DNA of 6,013 bases from an uncultured Clostridia bacterium. GTDB lineage: Bacteria > Bacillota_A > Clostridia > Christensenellales > Aristaeellaceae. Location of the stretch: NCBI GenBank assembly GCA_946408865.1, contig CAMJTZ010000119.1:1-6013 (forward strand), read 5' to 3'. The position numbers and the translations under genes were made by a program. This document shows positions 1 to 6,013 of the stretch, in pieces; the first letter of the stretch is position 1, and the number at the start of each line of letters is the position of its first letter. The notes beneath the pieces were generated by a model. The model saw nothing but the letters and a program-made list of their open reading frames with translations, was not told where the DNA came from and made no database searches.

Positions 1-1263
1 CTGATGATGCTGCTGACGATGGTTTCCTTCGCTTCAGCAGAAGACGTTGCTGACGTGATTAAACAGGCCGAAGGATTGACCCTGGAAGAGCTGTTCAAAA
101 AAGCGATTGAAGAGTCAAACGGCAAGCGGTTTGATGCGGTCGGCAACTCCAGCCGCGGCAAGAGCGTGCTTCCGCTGTTTGTCGAAGCGCTGCAGAAGAT
201 CGATCCGAACTATACGCTCGATTATGAAGGCGGCTGGCAGCAGCCCAAAGAGAACAAGATCTTTGATCAGCTGACCGAGGATATCAACGGTGCGAATCAT
301 GTGATGTCCATGACCCTGATCCAGGATGGCAACCAGATCCAGAGCAAGATGCTGGATACCGGTCTGCTTCTGAACTTTGTCCCCAAGGACTGGAAAGAAG
401 CGGAAGGCGTTGCTAAGGAAAACAACGAAACGCCCCTCGCCCTGCAGACGCTGAACAAGGTCTTTATGTTCAACAACCTGGGTGAAAAGACCTACAAGAA
501 TATGTGGGATTTTGTCCGCGAAGGCGAAGCTCCTCTGTTCATGGGTACTAATTCCGAGCCTGTCGGCAAGAACTTCCTGTATATGATGACCAACGAAAAG
601 TACGCCACCATTGCCAAGGAAGCTTATGAAGCCTGGGACGGCAAGAACGCGGAAGACGATGCCCTGATCGAAGATATGAAACTGGATGCCGCGGATCTGG
701 GTCTGACCGGCGCGAATGTTGAATACGGCCTTGCCTGGGTGTATCTCTGGTGCGAAAAGTACAACGAACAGACAGATGACGGCCCGATCTGCAACACTCT
801 GGTAACGACCTCCGCGAAGGATCAGTGCGGCCTGCTGGTTTATTCCAAGCTGCGCAGCGTGGAAGAAACCGCTGAGGCTTCCGTCAACAACATCACTGTT
901 GCCGCTTATCAGGATGGCTACGTCGGCATCGGCGGATATGCTTACAAGCACTACCTGATGCTGACCAAGAGCAGTCCCCTGCCCTGGACCTCCTGCGCGC
1001 TGATCGCTTTCATGACAACCACAGCGGATGGCTTCTATCCCTGGGGCAAGGACATGGGCGGTTACGCCCCTGTTCCCGCCTGCATGCAGGATCACAGCAA
1101 AGACGGTTATGTTGACGGTGTGGACACTTATCCTGCCAAGAATGACCGCGGCTACGACTGGTGGCTGAATGAAGGCAAGCTGGTTGTGGAAGATCCCGCA
1201 TACTGCGCTTCTGTTTCCGGCAAAATGAGCCCCTGGCTGGATGGTATCACCAACAGCAAGTAA
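1..1263 (+). CDS. ABC transporter extracellular solute-binding protein (5'-partial)
   Basis: Probable extracytoplasmic binding protein that captures the substrate and delivers it to the permease encoded next. Frame 1 is open from the first base, and the first visible residues (LMMLLTMVSFASA) are the hydrophobic core and cleavage region of a signal peptide without its basic N-terminus. The true start is therefore probably just upstream of the window rather than the ATG at 4. Signal peptidase I cleavage is likely after A-S-A (residues 10-12 counted from the ATG at 4), leaving about 407 mature residues, a usual size for this class. There is no lipobox cysteine, which is unusual for a Gram-positive binding protein. 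The segment AVGNSSRGKS (45-54) lies where related binding proteins have their first ligand-site loop, and the C-terminal half is rich in Tyr, Trp and Gly. Six cysteines (250, 263, 275, 331, 360, 401) could form disulfides. The role rests mainly on the signal peptide, the size and the adjacent permease and ATPase genes. The substrate is not recognisable. Confidence 0.85.
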   Translation: MMMLLTMVSFASAEDVADVIKQAEGLTLEELFKKAIEESNGKRFDAVGNSSRGKSVLPLFVEALQKIDPNYTLDYEGGWQQPKENKIFDQLTEDINGANHVMSMTLIQDGNQIQSKMLDTGLLLNFVPKDWKEAEGVAKENNETPLALQTLNKVFMFNNLGEKTYKNMWDFVREGEAPLFMGTNSEPVGKNFLYMMTNEKYATIAKEAYEAWDGKNAEDDALIEDMKLDAADLGLTGANVEYGLAWVYLWCEKYNEQTDDGPICNTLVTTSAKDQCGLLVYSKLRSVEETAEASVNNITVAAYQDGYVGIGGYAYKHYLMLTKSSPLPWTSCALIAFMTTTADGFYPWGKDMGGYAPVPACMQDHSKDGYVDGVDTYPAKNDRGYDWWLNEGKLVVEDPAYCASVSGKMSPWLDGITNSK

Positions 1264-1284
1264 TCTCCCAGAATAATTCGATGC

Positions 1285-1323
1285 GGGCGGCGCGTCTGGT
1301 CAATACCGGCACGCCGCCTCTTT
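1285..1323 (+). terminator. GC-rich intercistronic hairpin (attenuator or mRNA-stabilising stem)
   Basis: About 20 bases after the binding-protein stop, GGCGGCG (1286-1292) pairs perfectly with CGCCGCC (1312-1318). With one C-A mismatch and a small bulge, the stem continues to an apical GGT/ACC closing a CAAT loop at 1301-1304. The following bases are TCTTTCCTT, a weak, interrupted U-tract, so termination would be partial at best. Such stems between binding-protein and permease genes commonly lower downstream expression or protect the upstream mRNA, giving excess binding protein. The structure is read from the sequence; the effect is inferred. Confidence 0.6.
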
Positions 1324-1360
1324 CCTTGCAGGAGATCAAGAAGAGAGAGGGAGGAAGGAC

Positions 1361-3247
1361 ATGACCACAGTTGCGGTCAACCGCTCCGGAGGCTTCCGGA
1401 GGTTCTGGAACAGGGTCTGGACGTATCTGTCCAAACCGCAGAATGCAATCCTGCTGATCCTCGGTATCATTCTGACCGTGACAACCATCTATCCCCTGCT
1501 AACCATCGCCCGGGATACGGTGGCTGTCCATCCGGGCAGCATAGATAACCTTCCGGATGCGCAGGCTTCCAAATTCGAAGCGTTTGGAACCACATTAACC
1601 ACATACAACTGGTCCAATCTGTTTACCGAATCGATTTCTACCCGGATCGGGCGGCAGCGTGTCACGCAAAGCGTCGCCTCAGTCTATTTGTGGTCACCGC
1701 TGCTGAACTCTGTGCTCGTCAGTATTTTTGCCTGCTTCGGAGCAATCCTTTACGGCGGCGTCTTTGCCTATCTGGTAACAAGAACCAACCTGAAATTCAA
1801 GAAATATCTGAGTTCCATTTTCATTTTCCCGTATATCATGCCGCAGTGGACGCTGGCTGTTATGTGGCAGAATCTGTTCAACAGTAACGCTGTTACAGGC
1901 GGGAGCGACGGACTCTTCGTCACACTTTTCAATGCGTATATGCCCAAGTGGTGGTGCGAAGGGATTTTCCCGGTTTCCGTTGTTCTCGCCATCCATTACG
2001 CGCCGTTTGCCTATATCCTGATCGGCGGTATTTTCCGCAATATGGACGCCAATCTGGAAGAAGCGGCCACCATACTGAATACGCCTCGCTGGAAAACCTT
2101 CCTCCGTGTAACACTGCCGCTTGTCAAGCCGGCAATCCTGAGCACGATCCTGCTTGTCTTTTCCAGTGCGATGGGTTCCTACCCGATCCCCCATTATCTG
2201 AAGCTGAATACCCTCTCCACCCAGTATGTCGGTATGAGTTCAGACCGTGCCGGCGAAGCAAGTATCCTGGCAGTCATCATGATGCTGTTCGGCTTCCTGA
2301 TTCTGATTGTCAACCAGCGTACGACATCCGGCAGGAAGAACTTTACAACAGTAACCGGCAAGTCCGGCCAGAGCAGTACTGTAAATCTCGGTGCGGCAAA
2401 ATATGTCCTTTCCGTTCTGTTTGTGCTTCTGACCCTGTTCACAGGCATCCTGCCGATTATCCTGTTCGCGGTTGAGACCTTCCTGCCTAATCCCGGTGAC
2501 TTCTCGTTCATCAAATACGGCATCAACGGCCATATGACGACCAAATGGTGGATTACTTCCGAAAACGTTACGGAAAACGGTATGTACGGGCAGAAAGGGA
2601 TCCTGTACAACGCCGATATCTGGAAAGCCTTCGGCGGTACATTCCTGGTTGCCATCTGCTGTGCCCTGCTTGCGGGAACCATCGGCACGCTGATCGGCTA
2701 CTGCGTCAGCAAAAACCGTCACAGCAAATGGGCTGCCTATGTGAACAACATGGCTTTCCTGCCATATCTGATGCCTTCGCTTGCCGTCGGTGTCGCGTTC
2801 TTCATCTTCGGATCCGGAATTGGAATCTACAACACCTTCCTCCTGCTGATCCTGGCTGGTACCGTAAAGTACATTCCTTTTGCAAGCCGGAGCGCCTTGA
2901 ACTCCATGATGCAGCTCTCCGGTGAAATTGAGGAAGCGGCAATCATCCAGGACATTCCCTGGTGGAAGCGAATGTTCAGGATCATTATTCCCATACAGAA
3001 AACATCCATCATCAGTGGTTTCCTGCTCCCGTTCATGACCTGCCTGCGTGAGCTGACCCTGTTCATGCTGTTGTGCGGTCAGGGAATGATTATTACCACG
3101 ATGCTGGGCTATTTCGATGAAATGGGTCTGTATGCATTCTCCAGCGGAATCAACCTGATTCTGATTGTCCTGATCCTGCTGTTTAACACCCTCGTCAACA
3201 AGCTGACTGGCGCGAGCATTGACAGCGGAATCGGCAGCGATTCCTGA
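1361..3247 (+). CDS. ABC importer permease, fused two-domain (FbpB/ThiP-like)
   Basis: Membrane channel of the importer, with both binding-protein-dependent transport domains on one 628-residue chain, as in Fe(III) (FbpB) and thiamine (ThiP) permeases. Hydrophobic segments fit about twelve helices. First half: roughly 29-49, 115-140, 150-170, 203-223, 256-275 and 300-318. Second half: 345-371, 425-448, 463-485, 490-506, 548-570 and 596-611. Large outward loops follow the first helix of each half (about 50-110 and 372-422). Each half has an EAA loop, the coupling helix that contacts the ATPase: EEAATILN...TLP (233-253) and EEAAIIQD...IIP (524-544). Oddly, the usually conserved glycine of the EAA motif is Asn240 in the first and Asp531 in the second. 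The start is fixed by GGGAGG (1349-1354), six bases before the ATG. The ATPase gene begins 21 bases after the stop. The fused architecture is well supported; the substrate is unknown, and an iron label by homology would be unsafe. Confidence 0.93.
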   Translation: MTTVAVNRSGGFRRFWNRVWTYLSKPQNAILLILGIILTVTTIYPLLTIARDTVAVHPGSIDNLPDAQASKFEAFGTTLTTYNWSNLFTESISTRIGRQRVTQSVASVYLWSPLLNSVLVSIFACFGAILYGGVFAYLVTRTNLKFKKYLSSIFIFPYIMPQWTLAVMWQNLFNSNAVTGGSDGLFVTLFNAYMPKWWCEGIFPVSVVLAIHYAPFAYILIGGIFRNMDANLEEAATILNTPRWKTFLRVTLPLVKPAILSTILLVFSSAMGSYPIPHYLKLNTLSTQYVGMSSDRAGEASILAVIMMLFGFLILIVNQRTTSGRKNFTTVTGKSGQSSTVNLGAAKYVLSVLFVLLTLFTGILPIILFAVETFLPNPGDFSFIKYGINGHMTTKWWITSENVTENGMYGQKGILYNADIWKAFGGTFLVAICCALLAGTIGTLIGYCVSKNRHSKWAAYVNNMAFLPYLMPSLAVGVAFFIFGSGIGIYNTFLLLILAGTVKYIPFASRSALNSMMQLSGEIEEAAIIQDIPWWKRMFRIIIPIQKTSIISGFLLPFMTCLRELTLFMLLCGQGMIITTMLGYFDEMGLYAFSSGINLILIVLILLFNTLVNKLTGASIDSGIGSDS

Positions 3248-3268
3248 CTTTAAAGAGGTGAAATAAAT

Positions 3269-4594
3269 ATGGCAAGAATTGAACTGACACACGTAACCAA
3301 ACGCTGGGGCGGTTTTTATGCGGTCGATGATCTGGACCTGCTGATTGAGGACAATGCGTTCGTTACCCTCCTGGGGCCTTCCGGTTGCGGAAAAACCACC
3401 ACGCTGCGCATGATTGCCGGCCTGGAAACGCCGACGACCGGTAAGATCACCATAGACGGCGTAACAGTTTTTGACAGCGACGCGGGAATCAATGTTCCCG
3501 CAAACAAGCGCCGGGTCGGTTTCCTTTTCCAGAACTACGCCCTCTGGCCGAACATGACAGTATTCCAGAATATCGCTTTCGGTCTGAGCAACATCAAGGA
3601 ACCTGGCCTTTCTGTTACCCCCGAAGGTGAAATCGTCCGGAACCCTGACGCCGGCGGAACGCCCCGGAAGCTCACAAAGGATGAAATCAAAAAAATTGTT
3701 GCCCGTGTCAGCGCGATTGTAAAGATCCAGCCCTTTATGGATCGCTATCCCGGTGAGCTTTCCGGCGGCCAGCAGCAGCGCGTGGCAATTGCCCGCACCC
3801 TCGCTCCCGGACCGAAGGTTCTGTTCATGGACGAGCCGCTGTCCAACCTGGATGCCAAGCTTCGTCTGGAGATGCGTTCCGAACTGCAGCGCCTCCATCT
3901 TTCCACCGGAAGCACTTTCGTTTATGTGACACATGACCAGATGGAAGCCATGACGCTTGCCACAAAAATCTGCCTGATCTCAAACGGCGTCCTCCAGCAG
4001 TATGACGCGCCGCTGACAGTTTATAACCGGCCCGCCAATACGTTCGTGGCTGACTTTGTCGGAAACCCGGCCATTAACTTCATGAATGCGCGCGGATCCC
4101 AGCAGGCCGACGGTTCTTTCAGCCTGAAACTTCTGGAGGATTACAACGCCGTATTCACTCCCTCCGAGTCTGTTGAAACAGACAGCTGGTATACACAGGC
4201 GGAAAAGGAAATTGCTGAATTCAACGCGAAAGTGCGTCCCGCGGAAAAGACAAACAAGGATGTCCCCTTCAGCTATCCCATTGCGATGGTCAATGATGTT
4301 CCGGACAGCAAAGAGACGGATAAAGAGGATTGGGTTGTCGGTGTTCGTCCAGAGTTTGTCAGCATCTGTGAAGACGGGCCTGTTGAAGGCGAGGTATTCT
4401 CCGCCATGCCGACAGGTATGGAGACCACGGTCCGCATCCGCGTGGGTAATTTCCTGCTCACCAGTGTGGTCTTCGGCGGAATTACCTATAAGATCGGAGA
4501 AAAAATCCGGATCCGTTTTACCGGCAACGGGGCTACTCTCTTCTCCCGCGTCAACGGGCGGCTCTTTGCCACCGGCAGCGTGGAACTGAAATAA
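3269..4594 (+). CDS. ABC importer ATP-binding protein (CysA/PotA/MalK-like, with TOBE-type C-terminus)
   Basis: Cytoplasmic ATPase that would dimerise under the fused permease and power uptake. All nucleotide-binding motifs are intact: Walker A GPSGCGKT (36-43), Q-loop Q88 in FQNYALWPNMTV, signature LSGGQQQR (164-171), Walker B VLFMDEP (184-190, with D188 and E189), D-loop SNLD (192-195) and switch histidine H222 in YVTHDQMEAM. The motif GNPAINFM (265-272) leads into a C-terminal regulatory region, with TOBE-like strands from about 354 to 440 (VVGVRPE, FTGNGATLF). At 441 residues it is longer than MalK (about 370). Two additions explain this: about 24 extra residues in the helical domain (roughly 108-135) and about 35-40 extra in a hydrophilic, acidic stretch near 291-350. 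AAAGAGGTG (3252-3260) lies eight bases before the ATG. The 21-base gap from the permease stop implies co-transcription and probably coupled translation. A terminator follows, so this is the last gene of the operon. Confidence 0.95.
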   Translation: MARIELTHVTKRWGGFYAVDDLDLLIEDNAFVTLLGPSGCGKTTTLRMIAGLETPTTGKITIDGVTVFDSDAGINVPANKRRVGFLFQNYALWPNMTVFQNIAFGLSNIKEPGLSVTPEGEIVRNPDAGGTPRKLTKDEIKKIVARVSAIVKIQPFMDRYPGELSGGQQQRVAIARTLAPGPKVLFMDEPLSNLDAKLRLEMRSELQRLHLSTGSTFVYVTHDQMEAMTLATKICLISNGVLQQYDAPLTVYNRPANTFVADFVGNPAINFMNARGSQQADGSFSLKLLEDYNAVFTPSESVETDSWYTQAEKEIAEFNAKVRPAEKTNKDVPFSYPIAMVNDVPDSKETDKEDWVVGVRPEFVSICEDGPVEGEVFSAMPTGMETTVRIRVGNFLLTSVVFGGITYKIGEKIRIRFTGNGATLFSRVNGRLFATGSVELK

Positions 4595-4611
4595 CAAGGG
4601 CGTATATGTCA

Positions 4612-4645
4612 AACGCACCGGCCATGATGACCGGTGCGTTATTTT
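4612..4645 (+). terminator. Rho-independent terminator of the ABC operon
   Basis: A perfect 10-bp stem, AACGCACCGG (4612-4621) with CCGGTGCGTT (4631-4640), closes a 9-base loop and is followed by ATTTTT, with a second T run at 4651-4656. It begins 17 bases after the ATPase stop. The reductase gene ends at 4661 on the other strand, so the same stem could also stop transcription from the right. In that direction only TTTG follows the stem, so termination there would be weaker. Confidence 0.9.
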
Positions 4646-4660
4646 TGCAGTTTTTTCTGA

Positions 4661-5785
4661 TCAGACATCCAGCTTGGCGGAAGCGTCTTTCAGCAGGTCA
4701 ATAATCGGCAGATGCTGCGGGCATACGCTTTCACACTGGCCGCAGCCGATGCAGTCAGAGGCGCGTCCGTGTCCCTGCCCGACAATGCCGCTGTAGAAGT
4801 TTTTGGGTCTGAAAACATCGCCATACAGGGACATCGTGTTCACTGCGCGGAAAACATCCGGAATGGAGATGCTCATAGGACATCCGGGTGTACAGTAGCG
4901 GCAGGAGGTGCATCCGATCTGCGGAACATTCAGCATGATTGCCGTAACTTTTTTTACCAGTTTCTTTTCTTCCGCGGACAGCGGTTCAAAATGGGAGAAA
5001 GTCCCGATATTGTCCGTCATCTGCTCTTCCGTGCTCATTCCGGAAAGGATCGTCATCACGCCCGGCAGCGATCCGACAAAGCGCAGTGCCCAGGAGGCAA
5101 TGGATGCCTCCGGCCGGACCGCCCTGTACATTGCCTCCAGTTCCGGTGTCAGGGAAGCCAGGGTTCCGCCCTTGACCGGTTCCATAATGATCATTGGAAT
5201 GTTCCGGCTGTGCAGGATTTCGTACAGTTCGCCTGACCGGACCACCGGGTTTTTCCAGTCGGCATAGTTCAGCTGGATCTGAACGAATTCGATCTCCGGA
5301 TGCGCGTCCAGAATTTTGATCAGGTATGCCGGACTGCCGTGAAAGGAAAAACCGAAGTGGCGGATCTTCCCTTCTGCCTTTTTCTGCAGTCCCCAGTTGA
5401 AGCAGTCCAGCCGTTCGTAGGCGTCTCCGTTACTGCCGTCCTCGATGGAGTGCAGCAGGTACAGATCGAAATAATCTACGCCGCAGCGCTCGCACTGCTC
5501 GTTGAAGATCCGGTCCCGGTCCGCTTCATTCTTCATGCACCAGGCCGGCAGCTTGGTTGCGAGCATGAAGCTTTCCCGCGGATAGCGCTTTACCAGCGCT
5601 TCCTTGATTGCTTTTTCAGAATTCCCTCCATGATAGACGTAGGCGGTGTCAAAATAATTCATTCCGGCCTTCATATAGGCATCCACCATGTCGGACACGC
5701 GGGTGATATCAACCTTTCCGTCCTTTTCCGGAAGGCGCATCAGCCCAAAACCAAGCTTTGGCATTTTATTCAGATCAATGCTCAT
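4661..5785 (-). CDS. Aldo/keto reductase with C-terminal 2x[4Fe-4S] ferredoxin-like domain
   Basis: Cytoplasmic NAD(P)H-type aldo/keto reductase joined to a dicluster ferredoxin domain, 374 residues, the usual length of this anaerobe-enriched family. The (beta/alpha)8 barrel covers about 8-270. The catalytic tetrad appears complete: D46 (YFDTA), Y51 (VYHGGNSE), K78 (ATKLP) and H112 (LLHS). The C-terminus has two full four-cysteine motifs of the form CxxCxxCxxxCP: C292, C295, C298, C302 and C345, C348, C351, C355. Two [4Fe-4S] clusters are therefore expected, which suggests electron exchange with a ferredoxin or another partner. The carbonyl substrate and electron partner are unknown. GGGAGG (plus-strand 5795-5800) lies nine bases before the ATG and supports this start. 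The gene stands alone: it faces the ABC operon tail to tail and diverges from the gene at 5988. Its promoter has the geometry of MerR-family control, so it is probably inducible rather than constitutive. Confidence 0.95.
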   Translation of the reverse strand: MSIDLNKMPKLGFGLMRLPEKDGKVDITRVSDMVDAYMKAGMNYFDTAYVYHGGNSEKAIKEALVKRYPRESFMLATKLPAWCMKNEADRDRIFNEQCERCGVDYFDLYLLHSIEDGSNGDAYERLDCFNWGLQKKAEGKIRHFGFSFHGSPAYLIKILDAHPEIEFVQIQLNYADWKNPVVRSGELYEILHSRNIPMIIMEPVKGGTLASLTPELEAMYRAVRPEASIASWALRFVGSLPGVMTILSGMSTEEQMTDNIGTFSHFEPLSAEEKKLVKKVTAIMLNVPQIGCTSCRYCTPGCPMSISIPDVFRAVNTMSLYGDVFRPKNFYSGIVGQGHGRASDCIGCGQCESVCPQHLPIIDLLKDASAKLDV

Positions 5786-5826
5786 ATACCGGATCCTCCC
5801 GTTTCTGATAAATGTTTGTTTTCTGC

Positions 5827-5857
5827 ATTTTAAGGGATAGAGTTTACTCTAAGTCAA
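5827..5857 (-). promoter_or_regulatory. MerR-type promoter of the aldo/keto reductase gene
   Basis: On the minus strand, TTGACT (5857-5852, five of six consensus bases) and TAAAAT (5832-5827, five of six) are separated by exactly 19 bp, against the optimal 17. An over-long spacer carrying a dyad is the recognised hallmark of promoters activated by MerR-family proteins, which underwind the DNA to realign the two boxes. Transcription would start near 5820, leaving a leader of about 35 bases that contains the GGGAGG ribosome binding site. No MerR-family gene is visible in the window, so the regulator must be encoded elsewhere. Confidence 0.8.
5838..5851. promoter_or_regulatory. 14-bp palindromic operator in the promoter spacer
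   Basis: TAGAGT-TT-ACTCTA on the plus strand (TAGAGT-AA-ACTCTA on the minus strand) is a perfect 6-2-6 inverted repeat. It lies wholly inside the 19-bp spacer and directly abuts the -35 box. A dimeric MerR-family regulator binds such a site. From memory, the sequence resembles operators of the NmlR/AdhR-like aldehyde- and electrophile-responsive branch, but the exact regulator class is inferred. Confidence 0.75.
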
Positions 5858-5914
5858 TCATTTCCGTTTTTTACTTTTCAGCTTCGTTTACTGCTGGATC
5901 TTCTAAAAAATCAC

Positions 5915-5943
5915 TTGCATTTTCACTGCTGTTGTGCTAAATT
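5915..5943 (+). promoter_or_regulatory. Extended -10 promoter of the gene at 5988 (probable rpmB)
   Basis: TTGCAT (5915-5920) and TAAATT (5938-5943) are 17 bp apart, and TGC directly before the -10 box supplies an extended -10 TGn element. Transcription would start near 5950, with a short leader of about 38 bases before the ATG and no room for an elaborate riboregulator. AT-rich sequence upstream (5863-5879) may help as an UP-type element. The -35 box matches consensus weakly, so the extended -10 probably matters. Confidence 0.7.
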
Positions 5944-5987
5944 AGATAAGCTTGATGTGTAACACTCCAGTAAGGAGGAGGATTTCC

Positions 5988-6013
5988 ATGGGTAAGTTTT
6001 GTGAGATTTGCGA
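5988..6013 (+). CDS. rpmB: 50S ribosomal protein L28 (3'-partial, first 8 codons)
   Basis: Only MGKFCEIC and two further bases are present before the window ends. The start is secure: AAGGAGG (5972-5978) is nine bases upstream, within a clear promoter-leader context. The N-terminus with Cys5 and Cys8 matches the zinc-binding (C+) form of bacterial L28, which typically opens M-x-(K/R)-x-C-E-I-C-G/D-K. L28 is a structural protein of the large ribosomal subunit. The call rests on eight residues plus the strong, housekeeping-like promoter, so another small CxxC protein remains possible. Confidence 0.75.

Noticed and set aside
4..6. ATG at position 4 as the true start of the binding-protein gene.
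   Set aside because: The frame is open to base 1, no ribosome binding site can be seen, and starting here would give a signal peptide without its basic N-terminus.
115..1095. 326-codon open frame on the minus strand opposite the binding-protein gene.
   Set aside because: No domain or motif is recognisable, and the plus-strand frame has a signal peptide, a good length and operon context. The minus frame is explained by codon bias of the real gene.
1361..3247. Naming the permease as an iron transporter.
   Set aside because: Fused two-domain architecture is shared by several substrate classes, and there is no Fur-like site or iron gene nearby in the window.
2240..3934. 564-codon open frame on the minus strand spanning the permease and ATPase genes.
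   Set aside because: It lies antisense across the junction of two genes with unmistakable motifs, has no recognisable domain, and its product is rich in Gln, His, Asn and Asp in the pattern typical of a shadow frame. No ribosome binding site-promoter pair was seen for it.
4645..4660. Second T-run after the terminator as a separate terminator.
   Set aside because: No independent stem precedes it; it is at most a back-up U-tract to the stem at 4612-4640.
5950..5987. Ribosomal-protein leader or riboswitch upstream of the gene at 5988.
   Set aside because: The predicted leader is only about 38 bases and shows no convincing hairpin, so it is too short for a known regulatory RNA.

Overview
The window looks like chromosomal DNA from an anaerobic, low-to-mid-GC Firmicute of the class Clostridia. 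The evidence is strong AGGAGG-type ribosome binding sites on all four visible starts, roughly balanced GC by eye, an aldo/keto reductase with two ferredoxin-type Fe-S clusters (a type common in anaerobic Clostridia), and a CxxC-type ribosomal protein L28. I cannot place the genus.

Positions 1-4594, plus strand: a three-gene ABC importer operon. It contains, in order, an extracellular solute-binding protein (5' end cut by the window edge), a fused two-domain inner permease of the FbpB/ThiP-like type, and a CysA/PotA/MalK-like ATPase with a C-terminal TOBE-type region. The operon promoter is outside the window. A GC-rich hairpin sits between the binding-protein and permease genes and may keep the binding protein in excess. 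A strong terminator follows the ATPase. Together the genes make a complete importer: one binding protein, one permease chain carrying both transmembrane halves, and an ATPase dimer. Nothing in the window names the substrate; the permease and ATPase resemble Fe(III), thiamine, polyamine and phosphonate importers in general terms only.

Positions 4661-5785, minus strand: a monocistronic aldo/keto reductase with an intact catalytic tetrad and a C-terminal 2x[4Fe-4S] domain, convergent with the ABC operon.

Positions 5786-5987: a divergent intergenic region holding two well-defined promoters. The one facing the reductase has TTGACT and TAAAAT boxes 19 bp apart, with a perfect dyad (TAGAGT-AA-ACTCTA) inside the spacer. 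This is the classic architecture of a MerR-family activated promoter, so the reductase is probably inducible by an aldehyde, electrophile, redox or metal signal. The one facing right is an ordinary 17-bp-spacer, extended -10 promoter for the gene at 5988.

Positions 5988-6013: the first eight codons of a gene reading MGKFCEIC, very likely rpmB (ribosomal protein L28). There is no gene-free stretch longer than about 200 bases. I saw no mobile element, CRISPR array, tRNA or rRNA. The window is mostly ordinary in gene content; the most informative signal is the MerR-type promoter.
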